DNA from: Flavobacterium cupriresistens
Lineage (GTDB): Bacteria > Bacteroidota > Bacteroidia > Flavobacteriales > Flavobacteriaceae
NCBI RefSeq assembly: GCF_020911925.1
Contig: NZ_CP087134.1
Span: 4,836,001 to 4,900,000, forward strand
Length of the DNA: 64,000 nucleotides
Reading direction: 5' to 3'
The stretch's first letter is position 1, and every line of letters starts with the position of its first letter. Position numbers and translations under genes: made by a program. This document shows positions 1-8,723 of the stretch, piece after piece. The notes beneath the pieces were generated by a model, which was not told where the DNA came from, did no database searches, and was given only the letters and a program-made list of their open reading frames with translations.

Positions 1-675
1 TATTTGCTTTTTGGTGTAACTAAATTTTCCGGCAAAATTAGAAACATACAAACCGCGATGATCCAAAAATGAAAACCGGTGAATCGTTGTATTTACATCA
101 GGTCCATACAGTTTAAAATCACTTATGTAAGCGTTAAGCTTTTTAAAATCAAGAAATTTGGGTGTTTTTTTATTCTCGTCTATTACAGAAAAATTACCTC
201 TGGAGATATAGGCATTTTTAGCGGTCAACAAAAAGTGTTTGGTCGATGTAGAAGGCTTGCCTGTCTCAAACAATTTAACAAACTTATTAATATTATTTTC
301 GTCTTCGCCTTTGTACGTTTTCAGGTTAAAAATTAATCCCGTTAAACGCAGATCGCCAAAAATCAGATCGCCGTCGAGTACTCTTTTTATGCTTACAATA
401 TCTGTATTAATGAGATCCGAATAGATTAAAGTCTTATTGTGATGATCCAGAATAAGAACTTTTTTAAGTTTGACGCCTCCAAAAATATTGATTGCTACTT
501 TTTCTACACTTATTTTAGTTTTAAAATCGGCGTTGAGCGATTCTGTAATATACTTTGCAATTTTTGTCTGAACGACAGGCAAAGACAGTGTTATAGCAAG
601 AGCCAACAAAAGTAAAATTAACCCAATTAGGGTTCGTGATATTATTTTCTTTACTTTTCTGATAGCTCTATAATT
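1..675 (-). CDS. tamB: TamB/DUF490 family translocation and assembly protein, N-terminal part
   Basis: The minus strand is open from about 675 to the left edge of the window; the C-terminal part lies outside. The translation begins with a basic stretch and one hydrophobic segment (around IGLILLLLALAI), followed by LPVVQTKIAKYITESLNADF and GGVKLKKVLILDHHNKTLIY. This is the pattern of the inner-membrane anchor and first beta-rich segment of Bacteroidetes TamB (DUF490) proteins, which act in the envelope in outer-membrane protein or lipid transport. It is divergent from tsaD. The start is odd: an in-frame TAA lies at 676-678 and there is no ATG or GTG before the hydrophobic segment. A TTG at 707-709 opens another frame that would join after a one-base shift near 671. 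The family call is sure; the 5' end is not. Confidence 0.85.
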
Positions 676-813
676 TTAGTTTTCTTTTAATTTTATTTTG
701 AACAGACAAAGGACGGCTGTTTTGATAAAATTTCTTTAATTTTGGCGTTTACTGCAATCAAAGAAATTTAGAAATTTGATTTGTCAAATATAATCCAAAA
801 TTCGTGCCTTTAT

Positions 814-1836
814 ATGCAAAATTCAGAGGTTTTTATTCTTGCCATCGAAAGTTCCTGCGATGATACTGCTGCTGCAGTTTTACATAACGATAAAGTACTC
901 TCCAATGTTGTTGCCAATCAGCTAATTCACAATCAATATGGTGGTGTTGTTCCTGAGCTGGCCTCAAGAGCACATCAACAAAATATTGTTCCAGTAATTG
1001 ACGCTGCGCTTCGCAAGGCAAATGTACAAAAAGAACAGTTAACCGCCATTGCATTTACCCAGGGACCTGGTCTAATGGGGTCTCTTTTGGTGGGAAGTTC
1101 TTTTAGCAAATCGTTATCACTTGCTTTACAAATTCCGCTAATCGCTGTAAATCACATGCATGCTCATATTTTAGCGCATTTTATAGACGAAGAAGGTTTT
1201 GATAAACCCGATTTTCCCTTCCTGGCTTTAACGATTAGTGGCGGACATACACAAATTGTAAAAGTAAACGGTTTCTTTGACATGGAAATCATTGGCGAAA
1301 CCACAGACGACGCGGTGGGAGAAGCTTTTGACAAGAGCGCCAAAATCCTTGGCCTTCCTTATCCGGGTGGACCACTTATCGATAAATATGCCCAATTAGG
1401 CAACCCGAAAGCTTTTGCGTTTACAAAACCAAAAGTTCCGGGACTGGATTTTAGTTTCTCGGGATTAAAAACGGCCATTCTATACTTTATTCAGAAGAAA
1501 AAATTAGAAAATCCAAATTTCATTGAAGAAAATCTAAATGACATTTGTGCTTCTATACAATATACGATTATCGAAATTTTAATGGACAAATTAAAATTAG
1601 CCGTTAAAGAAACCGGAATCACACAAATCGCAATTGGTGGCGGTGTTTCGGCAAATTCAGGTATCAGAACCCGATTAAAAGAAAGTGAAGGCAAATATGG
1701 CTGGAAAACTTTTGTACCCAAATTTGAATACACCACAGATAATGCCGCAATGATTGGGATTGTAGGCTATCAAAAATATTTATCAAATCGTTTTGAAACT
1801 TCTGCTGTCGTTTCAAAAGCGCGAATTCAATTTTAA
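814..1836 (+). CDS. tsaD: tRNA N6-adenosine threonylcarbamoyltransferase TsaD
   Basis: TsaD transfers the threonylcarbamoyl group to A37 of ANN-decoding tRNAs, together with TsaB and TsaE. The 340-residue product has the ASKHA signature from the start (ILAIESSCDDTAAA), the metal-binding HMHAH segment, SGGHTQIV, the GEAFDKSAKILGLPYPGG block and a C-terminal GGGVSANSGIR. The length is normal for bacterial TsaD. The frame extends upstream to a TTG at 781, but the ATG at 814 (MQNSEVFILAIESS) gives the usual N terminus and is preferred. rsmE follows two bases after the stop, so the two are probably co-transcribed. The gene is divergent from the tamB homologue across roughly 140 bp that should carry both promoters. 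Confidence 0.96.
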   Translation: MQNSEVFILAIESSCDDTAAAVLHNDKVLSNVVANQLIHNQYGGVVPELASRAHQQNIVPVIDAALRKANVQKEQLTAIAFTQGPGLMGSLLVGSSFSKSLSLALQIPLIAVNHMHAHILAHFIDEEGFDKPDFPFLALTISGGHTQIVKVNGFFDMEIIGETTDDAVGEAFDKSAKILGLPYPGGPLIDKYAQLGNPKAFAFTKPKVPGLDFSFSGLKTAILYFIQKKKLENPNFIEENLNDICASIQYTIIEILMDKLKLAVKETGITQIAIGGGVSANSGIRTRLKESEGKYGWKTFVPKFEYTTDNAAMIGIVGYQKYLSNRFETSAVVSKARIQF

Positions 1837-1838
1837 TT

Positions 1839-2549
1839 ATGCAATTATTTTACAATCCGAATATAGACGAAACTACAGAAAGCTTTTCTTTTGACAAAGA
1901 AGAAAGCCGACACATTATAAAAGTTTTGCGCAAACAAGATTCGGACATTTTACATGTTACAAACGGTGTCGGTCTTTTGTTTGAAACAGAAATTACCCTG
2001 GCTTCTGACAACAAATGTACGGTTCAGGTACTTTCTGTTAAAAAAGCGGATGAACCTAAATTTCATTTGCATTTGGCTGTAGCACCGACCAAAATGAATG
2101 ACCGTTACGAATGGTTTTTAGAGAAAGCAACCGAAATTGGAATTCAGGAAATCACTCCTGTTTTTTGCGATCGTTCAGAGCGAAAAGCAATAAATCCGGA
2201 ACGATTTGAAAAAATCATTCTTTCGGCAATGAAACAATCCAATGAAACTTTTTTACCAAAGTTAAATCCTGCCATTTCTTTTAAGGAATTCATTAAACAA
2301 AAAAAGGAAGGTTTACAACTGATCGCTCATTGCGAAGAAACGGATAAAAAATCACTCAAAGAAGTATTGCAACCCAACCAGAATGTAACTTTACTGATCG
2401 GGCCTGAAGGAGATTTTTCAGAAAAAGAAATTGCGTTGGCTTTAGAAAACGATTTTAAACCTGTTACTTTGGGCAATACCCGTTTGCGAACTGAAACAGC
2501 AGCAATTGTTGCCTGCCATAGTGTTGTTTTTTTTAATGAAAAATCATAA
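1839..2549 (+). CDS. rsmE: 16S rRNA (uracil1498-N3)-methyltransferase RsmE
   Basis: RsmE methylates U1498 of 16S rRNA and is a SPOUT-class methyltransferase with a C-terminal trefoil knot. The 236-residue product has an N-terminal PUA-like part (SRHIIKVLRKQDSDILHVTNG) and the knot motifs LLIGPEGDFSEKEI and LGNTRLRTETAAIVA, which form the SAM pocket. The WFLEKATEIGIQEITPVFC segment is also typical. The ATG is two bases after the tsaD stop, so translation is probably coupled. The length matches the family and no key motif is missing. Confidence 0.95.
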   Translation: MQLFYNPNIDETTESFSFDKEESRHIIKVLRKQDSDILHVTNGVGLLFETEITLASDNKCTVQVLSVKKADEPKFHLHLAVAPTKMNDRYEWFLEKATEIGIQEITPVFCDRSERKAINPERFEKIILSAMKQSNETFLPKLNPAISFKEFIKQKKEGLQLIAHCEETDKKSLKEVLQPNQNVTLLIGPEGDFSEKEIALALENDFKPVTLGNTRLRTETAAIVACHSVVFFNEKS

Positions 2550-2562
2550 ATAAATTTAGTTC

Positions 2563-2648
2563 TGTCCTTTCGACGAAGAAGAAATCATATCCAAATTATC
2601 ACCAACTGTGTGTTTAGCCAGTGCGATTTCTTCTTCATCGAAACGACA
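2563..2648. repeat. Long inverted repeat between rsmE and the DUF4159 gene
   Basis: Two 24-base arms at 2563-2586 and 2625-2648 are reverse complements with two mismatches, separated by 38 bases. The core of the right arm reads GATTTCTTCTTCATCGAAA. It occupies the only gap between rsmE and the downstream gene, so a transcript crossing it could fold into a long hairpin. There is no T-run directly after it, so it is not a standard terminator. It looks like a dispersed palindromic element; only this copy was noticed. Confidence 0.7.
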
Positions 2649-2695
2649 AGAGTAATGCATGCTAAAGGGAAAATACCTGAATAATTTATACTTGT

Positions 2696-3334
2696 ATGAA
2701 AAAAATACTCTACTTATTATTACTCGTTTCTGTTTCTTCTTTTTCTCAGGAAATTGCTTTATTAAAATACAGTGGTGGTGGCGATTGGTATGCAAACCCT
2801 ACTTCGTTGCCCAATTTAATTCAGTTTTGCAATGCAAACATCAACACCCGAATAAAAGCAAAACCCTCTACGGTTGAACCGAGCAATCCTGATTTACTCT
2901 CCTACCCGTTTGTACATATGACGGGACACGGAAATGTGGTTTTCAGCGACAGCGATGTAAGCAATTTAAGAAATTATTTAACCGGTGGCGGTTTTCTTCA
3001 TATTGATGATAATTTTGGAATGGATCAATACATTCGAAAAGAAATCAAAAAAATATTCCCCAACAATAATCTGATTGAACTTCCGGCTAATCATCCTATT
3101 TTTCAAAAGCCTTTTCCGTTTCCCAATGGACTTCCAAAAATTCATGAACATGACGGAACACGTGCGCAGGCTTTTGGAATTTTTATCGACAACAAATTAG
3201 TCCTGTTATATACCTATGAATGTGATTTGGGTGATGGATGGGAAGACCCCGAAGTACACAACGACCCTGCTGCCGTTAGAGACAAAGCTTTAAAAATGGG
3301 AGCAAACATTATCAATTATATTTTTACCAACTAA
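2696..3334 (+). CDS. DUF4159 domain-containing exported protein
   Basis: The 212-residue product begins with a signal peptide (MKKILYLLLLVSVSSFSQ, cleavage near residue 18). The rest is a DUF4159 domain: ALLKYSGGGDWYANP, YPFVHMTGHGNVVFSD, a glycine-rich GGGFLHIDDNFG and KIHEHDGTRAQAFGIF. The family is a Rossmann-like, glutamine-amidotransferase-type fold of unknown function and is common as a small periplasmic protein in Bacteroidetes. Its start lies 48 bases after the right arm of the inverted repeat. A spoU-type methyltransferase gene follows 10 bases downstream. No enzymatic role can be claimed. Confidence 0.88.
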   Translation: MKKILYLLLLVSVSSFSQEIALLKYSGGGDWYANPTSLPNLIQFCNANINTRIKAKPSTVEPSNPDLLSYPFVHMTGHGNVVFSDSDVSNLRNYLTGGGFLHIDDNFGMDQYIRKEIKKIFPNNNLIELPANHPIFQKPFPFPNGLPKIHEHDGTRAQAFGIFIDNKLVLLYTYECDLGDGWEDPEVHNDPAAVRDKALKMGANIINYIFTN

Positions 3335-3344
3335 TCCTTAAGAA

Positions 3345-3839
3345 GTGCAGCTAACTCACGAAGAAAATCAATTTGAAAGAAAAACGTTTCCGATAACCTT
3401 AGTGTGCGATCATATCTATTTTCAGCAGAATATTGGTTCTCTTTTTAGAATTTCAGAAGCTTTTGGAGTGGAAAACATTATCTTTTTAGGAAAGGACATC
3501 CCCCTGACACCCCGAAAAATAAACAAAACCTCCAGAAGTACACATCTTCATGTACCTCATAGTATAATTGAAAAAACAGACGATTTAATTCCTTATTTAA
3601 TCGAAAACGACTTCGAAATTATTGCTTTGGAAATTGCCAGCAATAGTAAACCTCTTAGAGAAGTCCAAATTCCGGAAAACAAAAAAATTGCTCTTTTAAT
3701 AGGCAGTGAAATTGATGGAATTTCAGACGAATTATTAAAAATAGCACATCAAATTGTTCACATCAACATGTTTGGGAACAACAGCAGTATGAATGTTGCA
3801 CAAGCGGCGAGTATCGCTTTGTATGAATTTACTTCTTAA
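3345..3839 (+). CDS. TrmH/SpoU family RNA methyltransferase
   Basis: A 164-residue SPOUT-class methyltransferase without an N-terminal substrate-binding domain. Visible motifs are NIGSLFRISEAFGV (motif 1), LLIGSEIDGISDELL (motif 2) and NMFGNNSSMNVAQAASIALYE (motif 3), which form the knotted SAM site and 2'-O-methyl transfer centre. The start is GTG, ten bases after the stop of the DUF4159 gene. The target RNA cannot be read from sequence; a tRNA ribose 2'-O-methyltransferase is most likely. Confidence 0.88.
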   Translation: MQLTHEENQFERKTFPITLVCDHIYFQQNIGSLFRISEAFGVENIIFLGKDIPLTPRKINKTSRSTHLHVPHSIIEKTDDLIPYLIENDFEIIALEIASNSKPLREVQIPENKKIALLIGSEIDGISDELLKIAHQIVHINMFGNNSSMNVAQAASIALYEFTS

Positions 3840-3998
3840 TAATTTCGTTTTATTTTTGTAGGAACTACGCTATATAAGGGATTGTAAAATTCTTACATAT
3901 TTTTTTGGTGTAAATATTTTTTTACAATATTTTTTTGTCATAAAGTTGCATTATTGTTTAACTAAAACCAATAATTATAACAAAAAACCCCTATTATT
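3840..3998 (+). promoter_or_regulatory. Upstream region of the first M43 protease, similar to that of the second
   Basis: This 159-base gap resembles the region before the second M43 gene (about 5230-5369). Both contain GGAACTA/AGAACTA, a CTATA(T/C)AAGGGATTGTAAA block, a T-rich stretch with TTACAATA-like pieces, ATTGTTTAACTAA, and AACAAAAA(C)CCC just before the ATG. The likeness shows that the leader or promoter was duplicated with the gene and suggests both copies are controlled alike. I could not assign a transcription start. Confidence 0.6.
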
Positions 3999-4958
3999 AT
4001 GAAAAAAGTATTATTATCATCATTATTAGTTCTTTTGATGCTTTCTTGTCAAAATGATCAAACTGAGTCTTCAAAAGTAGAAACTGCTGCCCAGGATCGT
4101 CTGGCATGTTCCACACAAGAAGTATTAGAAGCACAACTAAAAGCTGATCCGACATTGGCTATCAGAATGAACGAAATCGAAGCCTTCACGGCTAAGCAAG
4201 CGCTTTCAAACCCAACTGGTCGTGCAATGGCAGGTCCTATTACCATTCATGTAGTCGTAAATGTACTATACAGAACCGCTGCAGAGAACATCTCAAATGC
4301 GCAAATTCAATCGCAAATCGATGTATTAAACAAAGATTTTAATGCGTTAAACTCTGACATAGGTAGTGTTCCGGCTCTTTTTGCGGGCGTAACAGCAAAT
4401 GTAGGAATCACGTTTGTATTGGATCAGGTTATCAGAAAATCTACTACAAAAACTTCTTGGGGGACTAATGACGCTATGAAAAAAACAGCTCAAGGTGGTT
4501 TAAACCCAACTTCACCTACTACAAAACTTAATATCTGGTCTTGTCCAATTGGTGGTGGAATTCTTGGTTATGCACAATTTCCGGGAGGTTCAGCTGCAAC
4601 TGACGGCGTAGTGCTTGATCCAAAAAACTTCGGATTATCGGGTGCAGCAAATGCTCCTTACAACTTAGGAAGAATTGGTACTCACGAAGTAGGTCACTGG
4701 GCAAATTTACGTCACATCTGGGGAGATACAACTTGCGGAAGCGACTTAGTAGCAGACACTCCTACTCACAATACTTCAAATAGCGGTGCACCGGCCTATC
4801 CACACTACAGCACTTGTGCAGGAACTCCTGTAGAAATGACGATGAACTACATGGATTATACTAATAACTACTCTATGTATATGTTCTCTAATGGACAAAA
4901 AAGCAGAATGCTTGCTATATTTGCTACTGGCGGTGTTAGAGCTGCGTATGCCCTATAA
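3999..4958 (+). CDS. M43 family (pappalysin-like) zinc metalloprotease lipoprotein, copy 1
   Basis: A 319-residue secreted metalloprotease. The N terminus (MKKVLLSSLLVLLMLSC) is a lipoprotein signal with a lipobox Cys at residue 17. The catalytic zinc motif HEVGHWANLRH begins near residue 229 and fits HExxHxxxxxH; the Met-turn MNYMDY follows near residue 283. A SQIDVLNKDFNALNSD segment is typical of M43 proteins. It probably acts at the cell surface or periplasm as an endopeptidase. A second copy of nearly the same protein follows in tandem 411 bases later. The gene has its own leader and terminator, so it is probably monocistronic. Confidence 0.93.
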   Translation: MKKVLLSSLLVLLMLSCQNDQTESSKVETAAQDRLACSTQEVLEAQLKADPTLAIRMNEIEAFTAKQALSNPTGRAMAGPITIHVVVNVLYRTAAENISNAQIQSQIDVLNKDFNALNSDIGSVPALFAGVTANVGITFVLDQVIRKSTTKTSWGTNDAMKKTAQGGLNPTSPTTKLNIWSCPIGGGILGYAQFPGGSAATDGVVLDPKNFGLSGAANAPYNLGRIGTHEVGHWANLRHIWGDTTCGSDLVADTPTHNTSNSGAPAYPHYSTCAGTPVEMTMNYMDYTNNYSMYMFSNGQKSRMLAIFATGGVRAAYAL

Positions 4959-4975
4959 AATAACAAAAGAATTTA

Positions 4976-5013
4976 AAAAAAAAGCGAGATGTACGACATC
5001 TCGCTTTTTTTTT
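4976..5013 (+). terminator. Rho-independent terminator after M43 protease copy 1
   Basis: An 11-bp perfect stem (AAGCGAGATGT / ACATCTCGCTT, 4982-4992 and 4996-5006) with a 3-base loop is followed by a run of T to about 5013. It sits just downstream of the first M43 stop codon. Confidence 0.93.
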
Positions 5014-5229
5014 ATCGGGTATGTTGTAATGAAAACACGGGACTTTCTAAAAATAATAAAATCACTTTCAAAAGAAGTCAAACGGATAAAAATTCAGCTC
5101 AAAATGTTAAAATTTACCATCCGATTATTCTTATAAATTGACTCGCTAACAAATGCATAATGAACGTTATAGAAATCAAAAATATCAATTTGTAAGAAAT
5201 AACACCTTAAAAAAATTACGTTTTTTTTA

Positions 5230-5369
5230 GTAAGAACTAGACTATACAAGGGATTGTAAATTTCTCACAAAATATTTATTGTAAAATTTTTGTTACAATA
5301 AATATTTAGTTATAAAATTGCCATATTGTTTAACTAATCAACAATAATATAACAAAAACCCCTTTTATT
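5230..5369 (+). promoter_or_regulatory. Upstream region of the second M43 protease (duplicated leader)
   Basis: It aligns with 3840-3998 over the AAGGGATTGTAAA block, the AT-rich inverted TTACAATA stretch, ATTGTTTAACTAA and AACAAAAACCCC before the ATG. The segment AAATATTTATTGTAA...TTACAATAAATATTT, about 5271-5308, is an inverted repeat that could form a hairpin in the leader. Promoter elements were not assigned. Confidence 0.55.
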
Positions 5370-6332
5370 ATGAAAAAAGTTTTTTTATCTGCATTTACAG
5401 CACTTTTGCTGTTTTCATGTCAAAATGACCAAACAACTGAAGCTTCTAACCCGGAAGCTAGTGCGATTGCCCTTCGCGGATGTGCATCGCAAGACGTATT
5501 AACAGCTCAATTAAAAGCTGATCCAACTTTAGCGATCAGAATGAATCAAATTGAAGCTTTTACTACAGAACAACTTCTAAGTGGCCGTGTTGGCAAATTG
5601 GTAAACGGTAAAGTGCAAATTCCTGTTGTAGTAAATGTTTTATACAAAACTGCTGCAGAAAACATTTCTGATGCACAAATTCAATCTCAGATTGATGTCT
5701 TAAACAAAGATTTTAATGCTTTAAATTCAGACTACAATAGTGTACCAGCGCTATTTGCAGGTGTGAAAGCGAATGTAGGAATTTCGTTTGTTTTAGATAA
5801 AATTAACAGAAAATCTACAACAAAAACTTCTTGGGGAACTAATGATGCTATGAAAAAAACAGCTCAAGGTGGTTTAAATCCAACAACTCCAACAACAAAA
5901 CTTAACTTATGGGCTTGTAAAATTGGTGGTGGAATCCTTGGATATGCACAATTTCCTGGAGGATCTTCTGCTACAGACGGTGTTGTAATCGATACAAAAT
6001 ATTTTGGATTATCCGGTTCTGGAAGTGCTCCTTACAATTTAGGAAGAACTGGTACTCACGAAGTAGGTCACTGGATGAATTTACGTCACATCTGGGGAGA
6101 TGCAAATTGTGGAAGCGATTTAGTATCTGATACACCAACACACAATACAGCAAACTACGGAGTACCTGCTTACCCACACTTAAGCACTTGTTCTGGAACT
6201 CCTGTAGAAATGACAATGAACTACATGGACTATACTGACGATGCTGGTATGTACATGTTCTCTACTGGACAAAAAAACAGAATGGCTGCTATTTTTGTAA
6301 CTGGCGGACCAAGAGCAGCTTTTGGTATCTAA
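5370..6332 (+). CDS. M43 family zinc metalloprotease lipoprotein, copy 2
   Basis: A 320-residue paralogue of the preceding protease. It has a lipoprotein signal (MKKVFLSAFTALLLFSC, lipobox Cys 17), the zinc motif HEVGHWMNLRH from about residue 230 and a Met-turn MNYMDYTDD. The region from SQIDVLNKDFNALNSD through the catalytic domain is nearly identical to copy 1, while residues about 20-70 have diverged. The codons of the two copies differ often at third positions, so the duplication is not very recent. It has its own leader and terminator. Like copy 1, it is expected to be exported and surface-anchored. Confidence 0.93.
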   Translation: MKKVFLSAFTALLLFSCQNDQTTEASNPEASAIALRGCASQDVLTAQLKADPTLAIRMNQIEAFTTEQLLSGRVGKLVNGKVQIPVVVNVLYKTAAENISDAQIQSQIDVLNKDFNALNSDYNSVPALFAGVKANVGISFVLDKINRKSTTKTSWGTNDAMKKTAQGGLNPTTPTTKLNLWACKIGGGILGYAQFPGGSSATDGVVIDTKYFGLSGSGSAPYNLGRTGTHEVGHWMNLRHIWGDANCGSDLVSDTPTHNTANYGVPAYPHLSTCSGTPVEMTMNYMDYTDDAGMYMFSTGQKNRMAAIFVTGGPRAAFGI

Positions 6333-6354
6333 ACCAAAAATTGAAAAATATACT

Positions 6355-6388
6355 TAAAAGCGGGATGGTTTCATCCCGCTTTTTTTAT
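6355..6388 (+). terminator. Rho-independent terminator after M43 protease copy 2
   Basis: The stem AAAGCGGGATG / CATCCCGCTTT (6357-6367 and 6372-6382) with a 4-base loop is followed by T residues. It lies 22 bases after the stop codon. Confidence 0.92.
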
Positions 6389-6445
6389 GTTTCCTATTAA
6401 ATTAAAAAGCTTTTCTTATATTTACTTGAACTTTAAAGACCCAAC

Positions 6446-7537
6446 ATGATCACATCAAAAACAATATCTAACGGAATTTTAAGAGCTCTAGCTACCATAT
6501 TAATTACCGGAGCACTCTTATACTTTTTATACGAAATACAAACCGTAATCGTATACCTCTGTATATCCCTGATATTGTGCCTGATTGCAAACCCTTTGGT
6601 TCAGTTTTTAAAAAATAAATTAAAATTCGGCAATTCGTTAGCCGCATCAACCACGATCTTATTTTTTATCCTAATGATGGTTGGCTTTATACTGCTTTTT
6701 GTTCCCTTAATCATTTCTCAGGCCAACAATCTGTCTTTATTAGACACCAATCATTTGCAGCAGCAATTTGTAGAGACCGAAAAAAGTATCGAAACCTATT
6801 TTAACATTCAACATGTAGATTTAAACAAAGTACTGAAAGAATCTAAAATAACTTCCATGTTCGATTTTAGCTATTTTACCCGTTTTATAAACTCCATTAT
6901 GGGATTCATGGCTGATATGGGAATGGGACTGGTTTCTGTATTCTTTATTACGTTCTTTTTTATCAAAGATCAGGATACTTTTAAAGATCAGGCCAGAAGG
7001 GTTCTTCCGGATACCAATGAGGATAAAATTCTAAATTCGATAACTAAAATAAACCATTTACTTACCCGATATTTTGTTGGTTTGCTATTACAGTTAACCG
7101 TAGTATTTATCCTTTATTTAATTGTTCTGATCATTTTCGGAAATAAAAATGCATTTGTTATCGCATTTTTGTGCGCCATTTTAAACGTGATTCCGTATGT
7201 GGGCCCCATTATAGGAACCACTTTAGCAGGAATTCTAACGATGATCAGTTTAATTGGCAAAGACTTTCAATCCGAAATTTTACCTACTACCATTTATGTA
7301 ATCATAGGATTTTTGGTTGTTCAGGCCATTGATAATAACATCAGTCAACCTATAATTTCATCAAAAAGTGTAAATTCGCACCCGTTAGAAATATTTCTGG
7401 TTATTTTAATCAGTGGAATTACTTTTGGAATTGTCGGCATGATCATCGCTATTCCGGTATTTACAATGCTAAAAGTAATTTTAAAAGAATTTTTTCCTAA
7501 CAACAAAATTGTCTCCGTATTAACCGAAAGAATTTAG
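6446..7537 (+). CDS. AI-2E family (PerM-like) transporter
   Basis: A 363-residue polytopic membrane protein. Hydrophobic segments lie near residues 10-30, 32-50, 62-90, 150-175, and 210-340, giving the seven to eight helices expected of the family. Typical blocks are FFIKDQDTFKD, IPYVGPIIGTTLAGIL, and QAIDNNISQPIISSKSVNSHPLEIFL. The family includes the AI-2 exporter TqsA but also many members with other or unknown substrates, so no autoinducer role is claimed. The next gene begins two bases after the stop, which suggests co-transcription. Confidence 0.9.
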   Translation: MITSKTISNGILRALATILITGALLYFLYEIQTVIVYLCISLILCLIANPLVQFLKNKLKFGNSLAASTTILFFILMMVGFILLFVPLIISQANNLSLLDTNHLQQQFVETEKSIETYFNIQHVDLNKVLKESKITSMFDFSYFTRFINSIMGFMADMGMGLVSVFFITFFFIKDQDTFKDQARRVLPDTNEDKILNSITKINHLLTRYFVGLLLQLTVVFILYLIVLIIFGNKNAFVIAFLCAILNVIPYVGPIIGTTLAGILTMISLIGKDFQSEILPTTIYVIIGFLVVQAIDNNISQPIISSKSVNSHPLEIFLVILISGITFGIVGMIIAIPVFTMLKVILKEFFPNNKIVSVLTERI

Positions 7538-7539
7538 CA

Positions 7540-8721
7540 TTGAACACTTCTATTTTAAGCAAACCTATTCAAGACTTTATAACTCAAAATAGTGGTGTCT
7601 CGATTTCAAAATTAGCACTCCAGAAAAATCCGTTTCCTGAGGTGGACTGGATTTTAATTTTAAATCAAATTGAAGCCAAATCTAAGGCAAAAGACAAACT
7701 GCCAACCTGGTTTTCTACGGAAAATATTATTTATCCGAGTAAAATTTCAGTAGAACAAACTTCATCTGAAAAAACGGCTGTCTATAAAACGTCTTTAATT
7801 TCCGGAGCTACTTTAATAGATCTTACAGGAGGTTTTGGGGTAGATGATTATTATTTTGCAAAAAACTTCAATACAATCGCACATTGTGAAATCAATGCAG
7901 ATTTATCGGCTATAGTACAACATAATTTCAAACAACTGGGCGTTAAAAACTGCAGCTTTTATGCGGCAGATTCTACTATTGTTTTAAGCGAATCTGATCA
8001 AAAATGGGATTGGATGTATATTGATCCCTCACGAAGAAATGATGCAAAGGGCAAGGTTTTTATGCTCAAAGACTGTTTGCCTAATGTTCCCGAATCGCTT
8101 CCTTTTTACTTCGAAAAAACAAATTCAATTTTAATAAAAACGGCTCCGCTATTAGACATTTCAGCAGGTTTATCTGAATTGAAATTTGTAAAAAACATTC
8201 ATATTATTGCGCTTGAAAATGAAGTCAAAGAGTTACTTTTTGAAATTCACAATCACTATATAGGTCCAATAACAATTAAAACTGCTAATATTTTAAAGGA
8301 TAAAACGGAAACATTTGAATTTGTTTTAGATCATGATGGTGATTTCCCGACCTATCATTTACCTCAAAAATATTTGTACGAACCCAATTCGGCGATTATG
8401 AAATCGGGTGGTTTTGATGAAGTTAGTGCCGCTTTTAAAATAAACAAACTCCATAAACACTCCCATTTATATACCGCAGCGGAATTAATCGATTTTCCCG
8501 GAAGAGTTTTTGAGATCGAAAAAACCATTTCGTACAACAAAAATGACATGAAAACGGAATTGTTAAACCAGCAGGCAAATGTTACCACAAGAAATTTTCC
8601 TGACACGGTCGAAAACATTAGAAAAAAATGGAAAATAAAAAACGGAGGAAATCTTTATTGTTTTTTCACAACTGATAAAAATGATAACAAAATAGTTTTA
8701 ATTTGCAGAAAAATAACTTAA
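7540..8721 (+). CDS. Class I SAM-dependent methyltransferase with THUMP-like C-terminal domain
   Basis: A 393-residue protein with a Rossmann methyltransferase core in the middle: LIDLTGGFGVDDYYFA (SAM-binding motif I, near residue 90), AHCEINADLSAIVQHNF, and the catalytic-type WDWMYIDPSRRND. A C-terminal part of about 100 residues resembles the THUMP-like domain of this Bacteroidetes family. An RNA substrate is likely by family but is not shown. The start is TTG, two bases after the AI-2E gene, with no better ATG near the conserved N terminus. Confidence 0.82.
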   Translation: MNTSILSKPIQDFITQNSGVSISKLALQKNPFPEVDWILILNQIEAKSKAKDKLPTWFSTENIIYPSKISVEQTSSEKTAVYKTSLISGATLIDLTGGFGVDDYYFAKNFNTIAHCEINADLSAIVQHNFKQLGVKNCSFYAADSTIVLSESDQKWDWMYIDPSRRNDAKGKVFMLKDCLPNVPESLPFYFEKTNSILIKTAPLLDISAGLSELKFVKNIHIIALENEVKELLFEIHNHYIGPITIKTANILKDKTETFEFVLDHDGDFPTYHLPQKYLYEPNSAIMKSGGFDEVSAAFKINKLHKHSHLYTAAELIDFPGRVFEIEKTISYNKNDMKTELLNQQANVTTRNFPDTVENIRKKWKIKNGGNLYCFFTTDKNDNKIVLICRKIT

Positions 8722-8723
8722 CA

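Noticed and set aside
2556..2795. 79-codon minus-strand frame
   Set aside because: It is antisense to the start of the DUF4159 gene and is explained by the inverted repeat there.
4891..5136. 81-codon plus-strand frame across the first M43 terminator
   Set aside because: It starts inside the M43 gene in another frame and reads through a strong terminator hairpin.
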